Shown here: positions 1 through 10,500 of the stretch, piece after piece
Layout of the letters: each line of letters starts with the position of its first letter
How positions within the stretch are numbered: the first letter of the stretch is position 1
Origin: Azolla caroliniana
Taxonomy: Eukaryota > Polypodiophyta
Length of the DNA: 64,000 nt
NCBI GenBank assembly: GCA_043228905.1
Contig: JBHGNT010000022.1
Coordinates: 3,534,001 to 3,598,000, forward strand
Direction: 5' to 3'
Position numbers and translations under genes: made by a program
The notes under the pieces: model-generated
Told to the model about the DNA's origin: nothing
What the model saw: only the letters and a program-made list of their open reading frames with translations
Databases searched by the model: none

Positions 1-75
1 GGCTATCTATCCCCTTTCCGACTTTTTCCGATCCTTCGGGATAGTGCGTCCGCTGCCGATTTCCTTGTTCGGTCC
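1..75 (-). pseudogene. Gypsy RNase H/integrase junction fragment
   Basis: Read on the minus strand, this stretch contains the motif ADALSRR. That motif is typical of the end of the RNase H domain in Ty3/gypsy polyproteins, just before the integrase zinc finger. It is cut by the window edge and joins a copia gag fragment within about 75 bases. The call rests on one short motif, so it is tentative. Confidence 0.35.
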
Positions 76-79
76 ACCA

Positions 80-467
80 CAATTGCTCAACTCCTGTCGA
101 CCACAATCATGTCACGTTGACGCACATTGCTCAACTCCTGTTGGAGTTAGAGCTTCCTGGCTGTCGTGCTTGCAGCAAAAATCATTTTCAGATTCCCCCA
201 AGCATCCTTCGGAGTTCTTGCATCCCAAATGTAGCTTAATGGTTGTTCACTCACATAGGACGCGAAGCAATAGAGAACTCTGTTCGCCGATTGTTCCCAG
301 GCTGGGAAGTCTCTGTGTGTCGATTGGGGTGCTGCATCATTTGCTCCATCGACATAGTTCTAGTATCCATGTCCGACCAGGTACTGGTGCATCTTGTATG
401 ACCAAGATACATAGTTACTTCTGTCGAGCTTCTCAGTTGGAAGCGAACTAGCCATACCTCTATCCAT
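80..467 (-). pseudogene. Ty1/copia gag 5' fragment
   Basis: The minus strand, starting at the ATG at 465-467, reads like the N-terminus of a copia Gag. It contains the pattern LPTEKLDRSNYVSWSYKMHQ followed by DFPAWEQ and TPKDAWGNLK. The same N-terminus recurs at 15395 and 25393 in this window, which supports the assignment. Gag would form the particle shell of the element. In-frame stops are present, and the right-hand part of gag and all of pol are missing. The fragment ends next to a gypsy RNase H fragment and is non-functional. Confidence 0.7.
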
Positions 468-559
468 TTTTCTTCCTCTCTGTTCTTCACCGAGATTAGG
501 TTTTTGTTTCGAGCTTAAGTCGGCCTCTCGGTTTCCGCACCAATCCGGTCAATGTTGAG

Positions 560-2085
560 CTTGTATCTCAACAAAACTCTTGTATGTTCCTAATGGTTCT
601 TGTCACCTTCGAGTAGTCCAAAACTATCATGACACATATACAGCTGGGCATTTTAGTAGTACTAAAACATTAGATTTAGTACAACGATCATTCTGGTGGC
701 CCCATATGCGACAATTTGTTGAAGATTTTGTTCGGTCTTGTGATATATGTTGCAAAGCAAAAATGCCAAGGCATCATCCATATGGTTTATTAGAACCATT
801 TCCAATTCCAAGCAGGCCATGGTAATCCATTGCTCTAGATTTCATCACAGATCTTCCGGTCTCTAAGGGATTCGATGCGATCTTACCAGTGGTAGATAGA
901 TATACGAAGATGGCCCATTTCCTGCCATGTACTAAGGAAATCTCCAGTGAGGAAACCTCCGAAAATGTCATGCGTGAAGTATGTTAGCATCATGGCCTTC
1001 CCAATAGTATCATCAGCGATCGTGGAACCTAGTTCGTCTCGAAATTCTGGAAGCATCTCTTTAAAATGCTCAAGGTCACTTGTAACCTCTCCTCCGACTA
1101 CCACTTGCAAACAGACAGACAAGCAGAATGAACGAATCAAACATTGGGGCAGTATCTTCGGTGCTTTCTAAGCTATCATCAAGATGATTGGGCAGATATT
1201 CTCCACTTCGCCGAATTTGTGTATAATAACTCTATCCACTCATTGACAAAGGTTACACCATTTTATGCTTATACGGGTTGTCACCCCTGGTGGTGTGTAT
1301 TTGAAACCCCGGAGTTACCCACAAATCCTTGCGCAGAGGATCGTTTGGAGCAGTTACGCAAGATACAAGCGGATTTATCTACTCATCTACAACAAGCTCA
1401 ACAAACACACAAGGTTTATGCAGATCCTCATCGGCTTCCATCCAGTTTTAACATTGGAGATCGGGTATGGCTACTTCAACGACACATCAAGACTACTCGC
1501 CCATGCGAGAAGTTGGATTATCGGCGATTTGGTCCTTTCCGTATTATCGGAAAAATTAATGATGTCGCTTTTCGTCTCGATCTACCTCCACAACTTCGGA
1601 TACATCCGGTGTTTCATAGTTCTCTCCTCGAACCCTATCAAGACAGCATCATCCCAGGTCGTATTAAACAACCTCCACCCCCGATCAAACTTGAAGACGG
1701 ACCTGAGTACGAGGTTGCCGCCATCGTCGATTCCAAGATTGTTCGCAACAAGCTCTACTAATGATGTCGCTTTTCGTCTCGATCTACCTCCACAACTTCG
1801 GATACATCAGGTGTTTCATAGTTCTCTCCTCGAACCCTATCACGACAACATCATCCCATGTCGTATTAAACAACCTCCACCCCCGATCGAACTTGAAGAT
1901 GGACCTGAGTACGAGGTTGCTGCCATCGTCAATTCCAAGATTGTTCGCAACAAGCTCTACTATTTAGACGATTGGCTAGGATATATTCCCACCGAGCATA
2001 CTTGGGAACCAAAAGAGAATGTGACCAATGCTCGTGCTCTTCTTGAAGGCTTCCATCGTCAATATCCAGACTAACCGGGTCCTCA
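560..2085 (+). pseudogene. Chromovirus (Ty3/gypsy) integrase and chromodomain, decayed
   Basis: This is the 3' part of a gypsy pol gene. The HHCC zinc finger is at about 620-760 (motifs HDTYTAGHF and CDICC). The integrase core follows with LDFITDL (first Asp), ISDRG (second Asp) and DRQAE (Glu). The C-terminal domain has the GPF-type motif RRFGPFRIIGKIN, and then comes a chromodomain ending in YLDDWLGYIPTEHTWEP at 1957-2010. Chromodomains target insertion to heterochromatin in this lineage. In-frame stops occur near 825, 990 and 1130, and a 202-bp tandem duplication shifts the frame at 1757. The upstream reverse transcriptase is absent. A polypurine tract and LTR follow directly. Confidence 0.85.
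1557..1960 (+). repeat. 202-bp tandem duplication inside the integrase C-terminus
   Basis: Bases 1557-1758 and 1759-1960 are the same 202-bp segment, repeated head to tail with roughly ten substitutions. Both copies start at TAATGATGTCGCTTTTCG and end just before the codons for NKLYY. Because 202 is not a multiple of three, the repeat shifts the frame and creates a TAA stop at the junction. Confidence 0.9.
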
Positions 2086-2116
2086 ATCCAAAAAGACTCG
2101 TGATACTCATCGTTTT

Positions 2117-2129
2117 AAAGGGGCAATAG
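2117..2129 (+). promoter_or_regulatory. Polypurine tract of chromovirus
   Basis: The purine-rich AAAGGGGCAATAG lies immediately before the TG of the LTR. This is where plus-strand DNA synthesis would be primed. Confidence 0.6.
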
Positions 2130-2371
2130 TGTCATGATATGGCAAGACTCAAACTCATGACCTTATGTTACATTCTAGAAACTTCAGGAGTACTCCTGAG
2201 AACACTATAAAAGGAGGCACAAGGCATTATTTCGAACCAAATCGGTTCAACGCGAGTCTTAAGCCTCCTAGCTACTATTGTATATTCTCTTAACATAATA
2301 TATATCTTTTGTTATCATCACACACACACACACTCTCTCTCTCACTCTTTCCTTCTCTCGAGATTTCTACA
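2130..2371 (+). mobile_element. 3' LTR of the chromovirus, with heat-shock-type elements
   Basis: The LTR runs from TGTCATGATATGG to GATTTCTACA (TG...CA, 242 bp). It has a TATA box TATAAAAG at 2206-2213. At 2173-2185 it has TTCTAGAAACTTC, a perfect three-unit heat-shock element (TTCnnGAAnnTTC). A (CA)n(CT)n tract lies at 2320-2347. The related LTR at 34292-34762 shares the termini, the GGTTCAACGC stretch after the TATA box and heat-shock-type elements. No 5' LTR lies in the window. Confidence 0.8.
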
Positions 2372-2384
2372 CCTCCCTTAGTAC

Positions 2385-2759
2385 TAATCCTCATCTTTTA
2401 GTACTAATTCCTTCTCTGTCGTCTTGGTAACGGAGTCTCACTAACTTCCGGAATACTGAAACAAAATTTACGGCATTTTTATTATCTAGCATGGGACCGA
2501 TTTTCTCCCAGAGCACATGAGACTTGCTTTCTTCATTGAAGTTGTTGTACAGGCTCATGTCAATGAAGCACCTAATGTATGTCGTCGTCGTCATATGCAT
2601 CACCTCCCACATCGTGGCATCGATCTTTTCTGGTTTCTTGTCCCCGAACTATATAGGCAGCCAAAGATCTTTGACCATGAGCATGTCCCTCATCTTCAAC
2701 TTCCATACTGGATAGTTGGAGCTGGTGAGCTTGAACATGCTTCCGAATGACTCTTCCAT
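2385..2759 (-). pseudogene. Ty1/copia gag 5' fragment (family X/Y)
   Basis: The minus-strand ATG at 2757-2759 opens a copia Gag N-terminus: SMFKLTSSNYPVWKLKMRDM, then YIRCFIDMSLYNNFNEES, VSVFRKLVRLRYQD. The same protein is encoded, also on the minus strand, at 43328-43890, 47646-48366 and 52856-53038. One stop codon interrupts it and it breaks off at about 2385, next to the chromovirus LTR. The primer site and 5' LTR of the same element follow at 2782 and 2797. Confidence 0.8.
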
Positions 2760-2781
2760 TTTCTTTAGGGTTTAGAACCTT

Positions 2782-2793
2782 GCTCTGATACCA
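2782..2793 (-). other. Primer binding site (tRNA-Met initiator)
   Basis: The minus strand reads TGGTATCAGAGC, which matches the 3' end of initiator tRNA-Met and is the standard copia primer site. It lies three bases inside the adjacent LTR. Confidence 0.85.
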
Positions 2794-2796
2794 GTT

Positions 2797-3047
2797 TGTG
2801 TGGAATACTGCTCAGCCACAACCGAGTCTTAAACACTCAAAGCAAGAACAAACAAAAAGGAAATGGAGATTAATACTCTTACACAGACAAAAGAGAGGAC
2901 ACCAGATGTTTATATGAAAAACCCTAATAGGGAAAAACCACGGGAGCCCACAGATTCCAACTATCACTATAAGAGAAAGGGGTACAATAGGAGACTCAAA
3001 GGCAACGACCTCAAGTTCTATGACTTCGGCAACCAACGGTTACAACA
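2797..3047 (-). mobile_element. Truncated copia 5' LTR (family X/Y)
   Basis: In plus orientation this starts TGTGTGGAATACTGCTCAGC and matches the LTR ends at 37282, 43896, 52273 and 53059. Only the half nearest the primer site remains; after GGTTACAACA at about 3047 the sequence changes to an unrelated coding region. Confidence 0.75.
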
Positions 3048-3059
3048 AACGACAAAACT

Positions 3060-5168
3060 GATCAAGATAAAGTTGCATCGGCATCATAGAGACCAGGATG
3101 AACTGGCACGCAGGGTGAACCGGGAAATTGCAGAGGAAGAGGCTGACAAAGAACCAACCAAAACCCTTCAATGTCGCCCAAGGAAGCACGACATGGAGCA
3201 GCAGGGGGAAGGATCGGGTACGGAGCAGGACAGTACCCCGAAGACCCGCTCAACGGTGGTGGAACCCAAGACGGAGGAAGAGCCGGTAATAAGACTAGAA
3301 GCGGTGACAACGATTCAATAAGAACCGGTTACAGAAAGACTTACCTCATAGGGTCTTCAAGCGCAGTAGCACGAGGAACGCCGTTCAGAGCGGACACCAG
3401 AAGAAGAACCGCTGACCTAATGGCTTAGGGAAGAGCACGACCGGAGACCGGAGCCAGTGCATCAATTTGCTACCGTAACACAACATGGAACCTGCCGCCA
3501 ATGGTTAAAGTGGCTCGGAAAGCAGGTATTTGGTGTGGTTGACCGGATGGATGACGAACAACGGCAAATAGGAGATCAGGCAGAACGATTGCTAGCCATA
3601 ACCGAAGAACTAGAGAAGGCCCAAGCACAGATCCGGAGCCTGGAAGAAGAGGTGAAGAGGGCTAAAGAATTCACGGCCATCATGGCCAGTATGGGCCAGA
3701 GCACAAGTGAAACAATGGAGCCGGTGCCACCGGCTAACCTATAGAAGGAAGCTCTGGAAACGCATGCACAACCGGAGACTAGCAAAGCCCCGGTAAAAGA
3801 AGTTGAGTGAGAATAGGAATTGTTAACATTAAGGGAAGAATTAACCGCTCAAGAAGCATTGCGAGAATGAGAAAAAGTGCAAAGGAAGACAACTGAAGAA
3901 GAGAAGTGGAGGATGGAAGAAAATCTCTGGAAAAATCAAGCAAACAACGACCGTCGGAAGGAGGAAAGAGAAAAACTGCAGCGAGAAAAAGACAAGCTCC
4001 GGAGAATGGCGGAAACCCAAATAGAACGGCTAAAAGAAGAAATCTGGCAATAGAAGGTGAGAGAGGACCGGGCACGCTCCCAATTAAACCGAAGACTAAA
4101 GCAAAAAACGGAAGATTTTGAAAATCTGCACCAGAACCACAAGCTGCTTGAAGCGGAACACAAGAAGCTGGGGTCGGATTTTGACCGGCAGCAAGAGAAA
4201 TTTAAGGAAGTCTGGACGGAACTAGCAAAGAAAATGGAGGCGCTGGTGGAAGAACAAAGGACGATTGTCTCAACGGTGAAGATGTTGGAAGAAGCGGAGA
4301 GGAAAAGAATACAGCTCACCGGAATGCACTATGACGAATTAGAACGGGCAAAAATGGCTTTGGATAAGGTCCAAATTACCTACCAAACCAAGTTATTGGA
4401 TTATGAAGTACAGGTACAGGCCACTGCTGCCCTTATCAAGAAGATGAAGGACGAGAAGCAGGCTGCAAAGGACAGTATCAAGCTCGGTGTGGAACGAATA
4501 TAGATGATAGTCACGACATGGAAAAACCGGATGAAGACCAATATTGATGATTGTGCAGCCATAGTGTGGAATCAATGGTCGCAACAAGCGATTGAATTAC
4601 AGATTCTCTGAGCTGATGCGGAAAACCAGAAGAAGGATGATGACATTTTCTACAAGATGGATGAAGAAAGTATTGTCACCATCCGGGAGGAATTGTCAGA
4701 CGACTTCTTTTCCTTGGCCAAAACTCACCTTGAAGCTGTCCGAAGGCTGATTGAAAGGCTTGATGATGATCAGCTCAGAACACAACTTCAGTTCGAGCGA
4801 TACAAACGGGAACACCGACGGTTGGAAGCTGAAAGACGCTCAACGACGACAATCAACATAAGTGATGAGGAGCAGTCTGGGGAACCACAACCGCAGGAGG
4901 AGGAGCCGCCAAATGAAGCCAAAAGAGAACAGCCAAGGGAAGCCAGTGTGGACTAGAACGAAGCGGTCGGGTCGGAGAGCAGCGAGCGAGGACCGGAGAC
5001 GGAGAGAATACCGAAGCTGGCGCAAGAACGGAGATTCTTCAGCCGGAAGAAGGTAGAGAGCAACAACAGGAGCAACAGGAGAAGAAGCAACAAGAGCAGC
5101 AACAACTGAGTGAAGTACCGTTCGAACCCCTAGACCAGAGTATATTGGACATACGCGACGAGGATTGA
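3060..5168 (+). pseudogene. Decayed 700-codon coiled-coil ORF of a gypsy-type element
   Basis: A single reading frame can be followed for about 700 codons, interrupted by roughly ten in-frame stops but no frameshift. It encodes a highly charged, Lys/Glu/Gln-rich protein. Long stretches look like heptad coiled coil, for example around EELEKAQAQIRSLEEEVKRA (3609-3668) and most of 3800-4500. The C-terminal part is acidic (SDEEQSGEPQPQEEEPP) and the frame ends PLDQSILDIRDED. I see no zinc knuckle, protease, RT or integrase motif. A gypsy LTR starts 66 bases downstream, so this may be an accessory ORF next to the 3' LTR or a gag with a long coiled coil. The family is not recognised. Confidence 0.55.
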
Positions 5169-5234
5169 TAGAGCTAACTTGTGGATTCGACGTACAATGT
5201 ATTGTCCCACAGGTGTGCCATGTTTTGGCTAGAG

Positions 5235-5601
5235 TGTGGAGGACAAGTGTGGGACGAGTTGAGAACGGATAATAGTATTAGTATTAATTAGTTATAATTA
5301 TAATACGAACAAACGGATCCAAAATAGTTGCAGCGATCCGGATCCGGACTGATTCGTAGCCGGTTTCCGGTATGGTACTGTTTTGTAATCAGAACTGGAG
5401 GCCTCTAAAAGGATCCGGGAAGCAATGTAATGAAGATGGAAGTAACATAAGTTGAATTGGATTTCAGTATTATGTATCTTGTCTACTTACCGTCTATGCT
5501 TAATCTTATATCTTACACGTGTTAATCAATTGGTGTTATATTGCGATCCCGAAACCGATCCCGAAACAATTGGATTACAATCATATCTGTGCCAGTTAAC
5601 A
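5235..5601 (+). mobile_element. Ty3/gypsy LTR
   Basis: This segment begins TGTGGAGGACAAGTG and ends GCCAGTTAACA (TG...CA, about 367 bp). It is recognisably related to a second copy in the opposite orientation at 41670-41996. Both share the stretch around GGTACTGTTTTGTA and the late motif TCTTACACGTGTTAAT (TCTTACGCGTGTTAAT in the other copy). A coiled-coil ORF precedes it and a gag follows. It is therefore either the 5' LTR of the downstream gag, the 3' LTR of the upstream ORF, or a shared LTR. A clear primer site was not identified. Confidence 0.65.
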
Positions 5602-5649
5602 TCCTACCCATAACCACCCCTTTGGTGAACTGATCCGGAAGGACACCCT

Positions 5650-6760
5650 ATGTTTGTGGCTAGTCCAGCCCAGGATAAACAAAGTCCTCTCCAAGACACA
5701 ATATGAGACCAGAACAACCAACGACATTAGGTTGGACGTCGACCACAACGGCGACCACACCCCACACACTACCGACCACGTTATCAACACTATCGAGGAT
5801 ACTTCCGATGTCCAAGACTCTGACACAATGCCATATCCATATCCTCGCTACAATGATGAAGCAGACGCTGAGGCACATGTGCACGCTTTCCTCACCACGT
5901 GGCAAACCAAACAAGTCTCCCAATAGCTAGCAGAGGTCAACGCGAATGCATCGAATATAGCCGTGTTCGGGCTATCCCTAGATGGTTAGATGACGAACTA
6001 GTATTCACAACACGACCTGGCCGAATTCCCAAATTTCGAACAATTGAAGGGCAAGTTCCTCTGACTGTTCCATCGTCGGATCCCACAACGCGAACTAATG
6101 AGTCAGTTCTATGCTATCGGCCAGGATGCCCACAAAATCGTCCCACAGTTTGTTATTCGCTTCTAGAGTCTCTGGCACTACCTGACACGGTCACCCTCAA
6201 AAGACGAGATTACGGAGACCTTTTTGGTGGCCCTTTGTGAGCCCCTACATACGACCTTAGCAATGGTCGATTTTTCAGGAAAGACTCCCAAAGACGTTAT
6301 CGATCACGTACTTCGATTGGATAGCGCACAGACAAATGACAACATGAACATGACCGCTTTGTAGCCTTATTGGATGACGAACTGCGTTTTCGTCAAGCGG
6401 TCCAACACACAACATGTTGTAACCCCGATCATTCGGCTGTCAAATGCACCTTGAGGTTGCACTGCCCAATATGCCACTCTAGGGCCCATACACTAGAACA
6501 ATGTGAATATAACCACCTGATTCGACCTGCGGCACCGGTTCAACGAATCGAACCACAGAACACTCGATGCTAACCGGATGATCGCTTCCGCCAATCAATA
6601 CCCCATTTGGCAAGCCCTTGCGGACTGCCAAATCATGATGTCGATGCACAAACTGTTTAATTTAGTCTCGCGGTTTCGACAGTCAATGGAGACCTGAATA
6701 CGCAAGGCGAGCCAACCAGTCGTTGCGGCAAACTTCACGGAATCCACCCAATTCAAAAGA
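5650..6760 (+). pseudogene. Ty3/gypsy gag remnant
   Basis: The reading frames give a Retrotrans_gag-like protein. The pattern YPYPRYNDEADAEAHVHAFL is at about 5839-5898 and the capsid motif SPSKDEITETFLVAL at about 6190-6235. A Cys/His cluster around CPICHSRAHTLEQC (6457-6498) is zinc-knuckle-like. The frame changes several times and contains stops. No protease or RT follows, so the element was cut off after gag. It probably belongs with the LTR at 5235-5601. Confidence 0.65.
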
Positions 6761-6769
6761 TCTTTTTAA

Positions 6770-7450
6770 GGAGGCAATTAGGAGTTAAATACATTACCTC
6801 TTACCAAGTTATGCTATTGAAACAGATGTTTGGCCCATAGAAATATTGCCACTCCAAAGAGTATATAGATACATTACAAATGTCAAGAATATGCCGAAAA
6901 ATTGATTACCACATCTTGCTTGGAATGTTGGATGTAAGCTACAAAACAATCATAAGAGTAAGATTCTATCATCTGGTTTGGTTGTTGACACAAGGAAATG
7001 GTTTAGAAGATGGGGTGTGGATGATCTTTTAGAGCTTTCAGGCGATGTTATGCATTTTGTAATGATTGAGGAAAGGTTGATGGAATCATTAAGGATGAAG
7101 TGGGAAGATGCTAAGAGGACAAAGCTAGAATACTACATTGCGAATGTCAACCCTAAATGTTGGTCTCAATATTAAGCAAGAATGCCTATTGATTGTATTC
7201 AACCTTATCTCATTACCAATATGAGTAGTAATGCTCGTAGAGCCCTTACACTACTTCGCACTCGACCTCACAAGTTAGGTATTGAAGTTGCATTATATTA
7301 CATCATGTGAGGGTTGTGGTTCTGAATTCTCCAATTACAACTCATCAGAAATCTTCATTTGTGCACATTTGTTACTTTAACCTAGCTAATTGGCATCCAT
7401 TATTTTTACCTTTTCACTACCATTCCTTTGTCTTGAGCAAATCAATCCAT
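6770..7450. other. Unassigned region downstream of the MACPF gene
   Basis: A short plus-strand frame at 6978-7175 (about 65 codons) is followed in another frame by residues reading RRALTLLRTRPHKLGIEVAL (about 7230-7290). It could be a worn coding fragment, perhaps of a retroelement, but no family can be named. There is no LTR, primer site or tandem repeat. The left edge at about 6770 marks the end of gypsy gag similarity. Confidence 0.3.
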
Positions 7451-7587
7451 GGTGCACACTATAAATGTTCATTTCAAATATTACATCTCATATCATAAAC
7501 ATTACATCAAAGCTGAATCATGTATACATGGCTTGTACCACCATGGTTACAATAATGATAGTCTCACTCCCAAAAGAAAACATCATT

Positions 7588-10500
7588 TTACAAGGCGGAT
7601 GTATACAAATCAATTGAAGGGACAGTTAAAAGCGAATATTTAACCCGAAGACAAATCCTTTTGTTATCCAAGAAGAGTTTCGCACCAGTGACGAGCCAGT
7701 GTCCAGGCATATCTTGGGGGCCCTTGGTCATTTCAGTCGTATCAACATACTTCAAGAGCTTTGATTGTACTACGGGTCTTGGGGGGCCATCAGGATAAAC
7801 ACCCGAATTCATTTCTATGCGAGGCATCAGAGGTGGTGGTGCTGGAGGCTTTAAAGCTGCTGGCGAGGAGAAAGTTGTGCTTATAAAGCTCGAGAATACA
7901 CCCGACTTTTGCGTTGAAGATGGCATATGATCCCACTCTGATCGCCGAATCTTGGCATCTGCTATCTTGGAGTATAATAACCGAAGGAAGAGTACATTTT
8001 TCAGACCGAAGCTTTTGATCCCGAGTTGAGTTCCAATAACCACCGATGAACCTGCATGGTCACCGATCAACGTCTCTGTATTCTCCACCGGTGCAGTGCA
8101 AACGTGAGAAAAGCTCTTCCATTGGATTGGTTCGAAGTAGCGTGGATTGGAATCCTCGGCATCTTGCCATGTTACTTGGCCTGAAAATGGATGCTCTTCC
8201 CATAAAGGTTGCAAGATTTTTGGCATTGCTGTTAAGTGTTGGAGATGGATTGCCAATCGGTCACATTTCTTTCCTTCCAAGTACAAGCGCATCCCCGTAA
8301 CTGGTGTTTTCCCTACCGTCACCTGCTTGAAAGAAAATAACTCTTAGCAAAAGTGAAGGCAAGTCTATTATTTCATCTGGCCATTAAACACCTTATGATC
8401 TGGCCTAACGAATGTCTTGATGGCAAACATTGAAACTTAACCCAAAGGATCTCCCTATATCAACTTGTCCAAAGACATTCTGTCTGCATACACCCCGAAG
8501 ACTTTCCCCAACCCTAAACCCCTAAACTCTAGAAAAACATGATAAAATATTAGATGATTGCTAATTCTTGGGATTACCCCTTAACTATCGACAAATCCCA
8601 AGGAGATCTTTTCTCGATTAGCGGGACTTTAATGACGGAAATCCAGAACAATGCATAGTGTTATCTAAGTTGAGAAGACATCATGACATGCATGCCATAA
8701 AAATAAATAAGCTAATAAAATATTGAAACAGGGTGAATTTAAACCAAACACAATGCAATACCGGTGTAATGCTAACTTTAAGCTTGGGACCCATCAAACT
8801 GAACTGCAGTGTTGAAGGGCTATGTTCTTTCCTTGACAAAGTTAGCGGCAATTCACCAAATACAGGTGCCCATTCCCGGGGCAGTTGAAATTCTAGAAAC
8901 TGCCGTAGCTCTTCAATAGGTGGTTTATCTGAGAAAATAGGAATGAACCACATAAAATGACACCATTTTGGACATCTTCATAAGACAATCACACAGTTCC
9001 TGGTAAAGAAAACAATGCACTCACATCTAAGGTAGAGGTTCACTGCATGGCTTAAAAACCCATTTCCAGGAACCCCACTGAGCAACGATGTGATGGGCAC
9101 AAAACTCATAGATATAACATCAGGTGCCAACGGCACAGTTCGGACCCATTCCGAGTGTGTTTCAGCCTCATTGAGGCCACCCTTTCTCCTTGGAGAAATG
9201 ATTACATGCTTCATCACAAAAGCATAGAAACCATTAGAAATTATTCATCAATATATGCAAGTCATTGACCCTATCATTCAAACCCTCGACCTCAGTACAT
9301 CTAGTGCAGCATGAGAACTTAGAAGAGTCTTGAGTACATGTCACCCAACCCTACTAGACCTATGAGCTTAGGTTAACTCATGAACATTGTAAACTGAGGT
9401 TACCTGTTTATCTTTAAAAATTGTCTGGGATGACCACTCAGAGTCCATATTATACTGCACGGTGGCACATTAAAAAAATCTTTCAGTTCTTGTTTTTTGG
9501 TTCCACGTGATTTATCGGAAAAAGAGCAAAGAAAAACAAAATATGAGTAGATACGAATAATAATATTGATGCATAATTACTGGTCAGTCATGTTATGCAT
9601 AAATACATAAACATTTTAGTTTTACTACAACTATGATACAAGGTTTCACAAACTAATGTGTGACCATATACAGAAAAGAATACCCTTCTGTTCATGTGAG
9701 CGCCCTTTCTGGAGCTTTTTTCTGTTTGGGAAAACCGGTCATCCGACACTTCAGAAAGCAGTTTCTGAAGCTCATCAGGAGTTAAGGTTGATGGCTGTTG
9801 TTGCTTCAAGTAGAGTACATCTTTTCCACCGATCTTCACACCCACTATAATGTGTGTGCCATAAGCCTCGATAAAGCTGCAACACACCCAACGTAAAACA
9901 ATGCTTTAGATCTTTATGAGGACAACCAAAACCTACAAGGAAAATATAATCAATGCAAATGGTCAGTCAAGCAAACGCAAAGCCATGAAGGTATATGCTT
10001 GAAAATTAAATATTTCTTTCAACCTCTTTCAATGGGAGAGTTAGATTCTGCCTATTCAGGCTGCAATAAAATAATCAATGGCAAAAAGAGATTATTATCT
10101 AAATATCAAGCGCTGATATACTTCTGATATTAATGCAAATATTTACATAGTTGCATGGGCACACATTTTAGTTACAGGACCAATGGTTATGATAAGACTT
10201 AGAGAGAAAGCTAAACGAAGGAAATGTGCTAGGGGGTGGCAAAAAGGAACTTACATTGTTGAAAACTTATATGTGGAAATTCAGGTTAGAACACTGAAGG
10301 AGAAAGTAGGGATCTACCCTAAATAACAAGGTCTAAACTGATTTTGATATGTGAAAACAAATCCATACATCAGGGTCTTTTTGTTCTTATGTTGCATAGA
10401 ACCCCAAATATTATTAACTGGTTTGTTTTTGGCCAATGCAACAGCACATGTTTCCAGAAATACGAATACATTGAAATTTATCTTTTCACCTGGCTAATGC

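Noticed and set aside
44-451. Plus-strand open frame of 135 codons
   Set aside because: It is the antisense shadow of a recognisable copia gag on the minus strand.
5602-5640. TGGTGAACTGATCCGG as a tRNA-Trp primer site for the LTR at 5235-5601
   Set aside because: Only the first eight or nine bases match the site at 28981, and it lies about 20 bases from the LTR end, so it is not safe to call.
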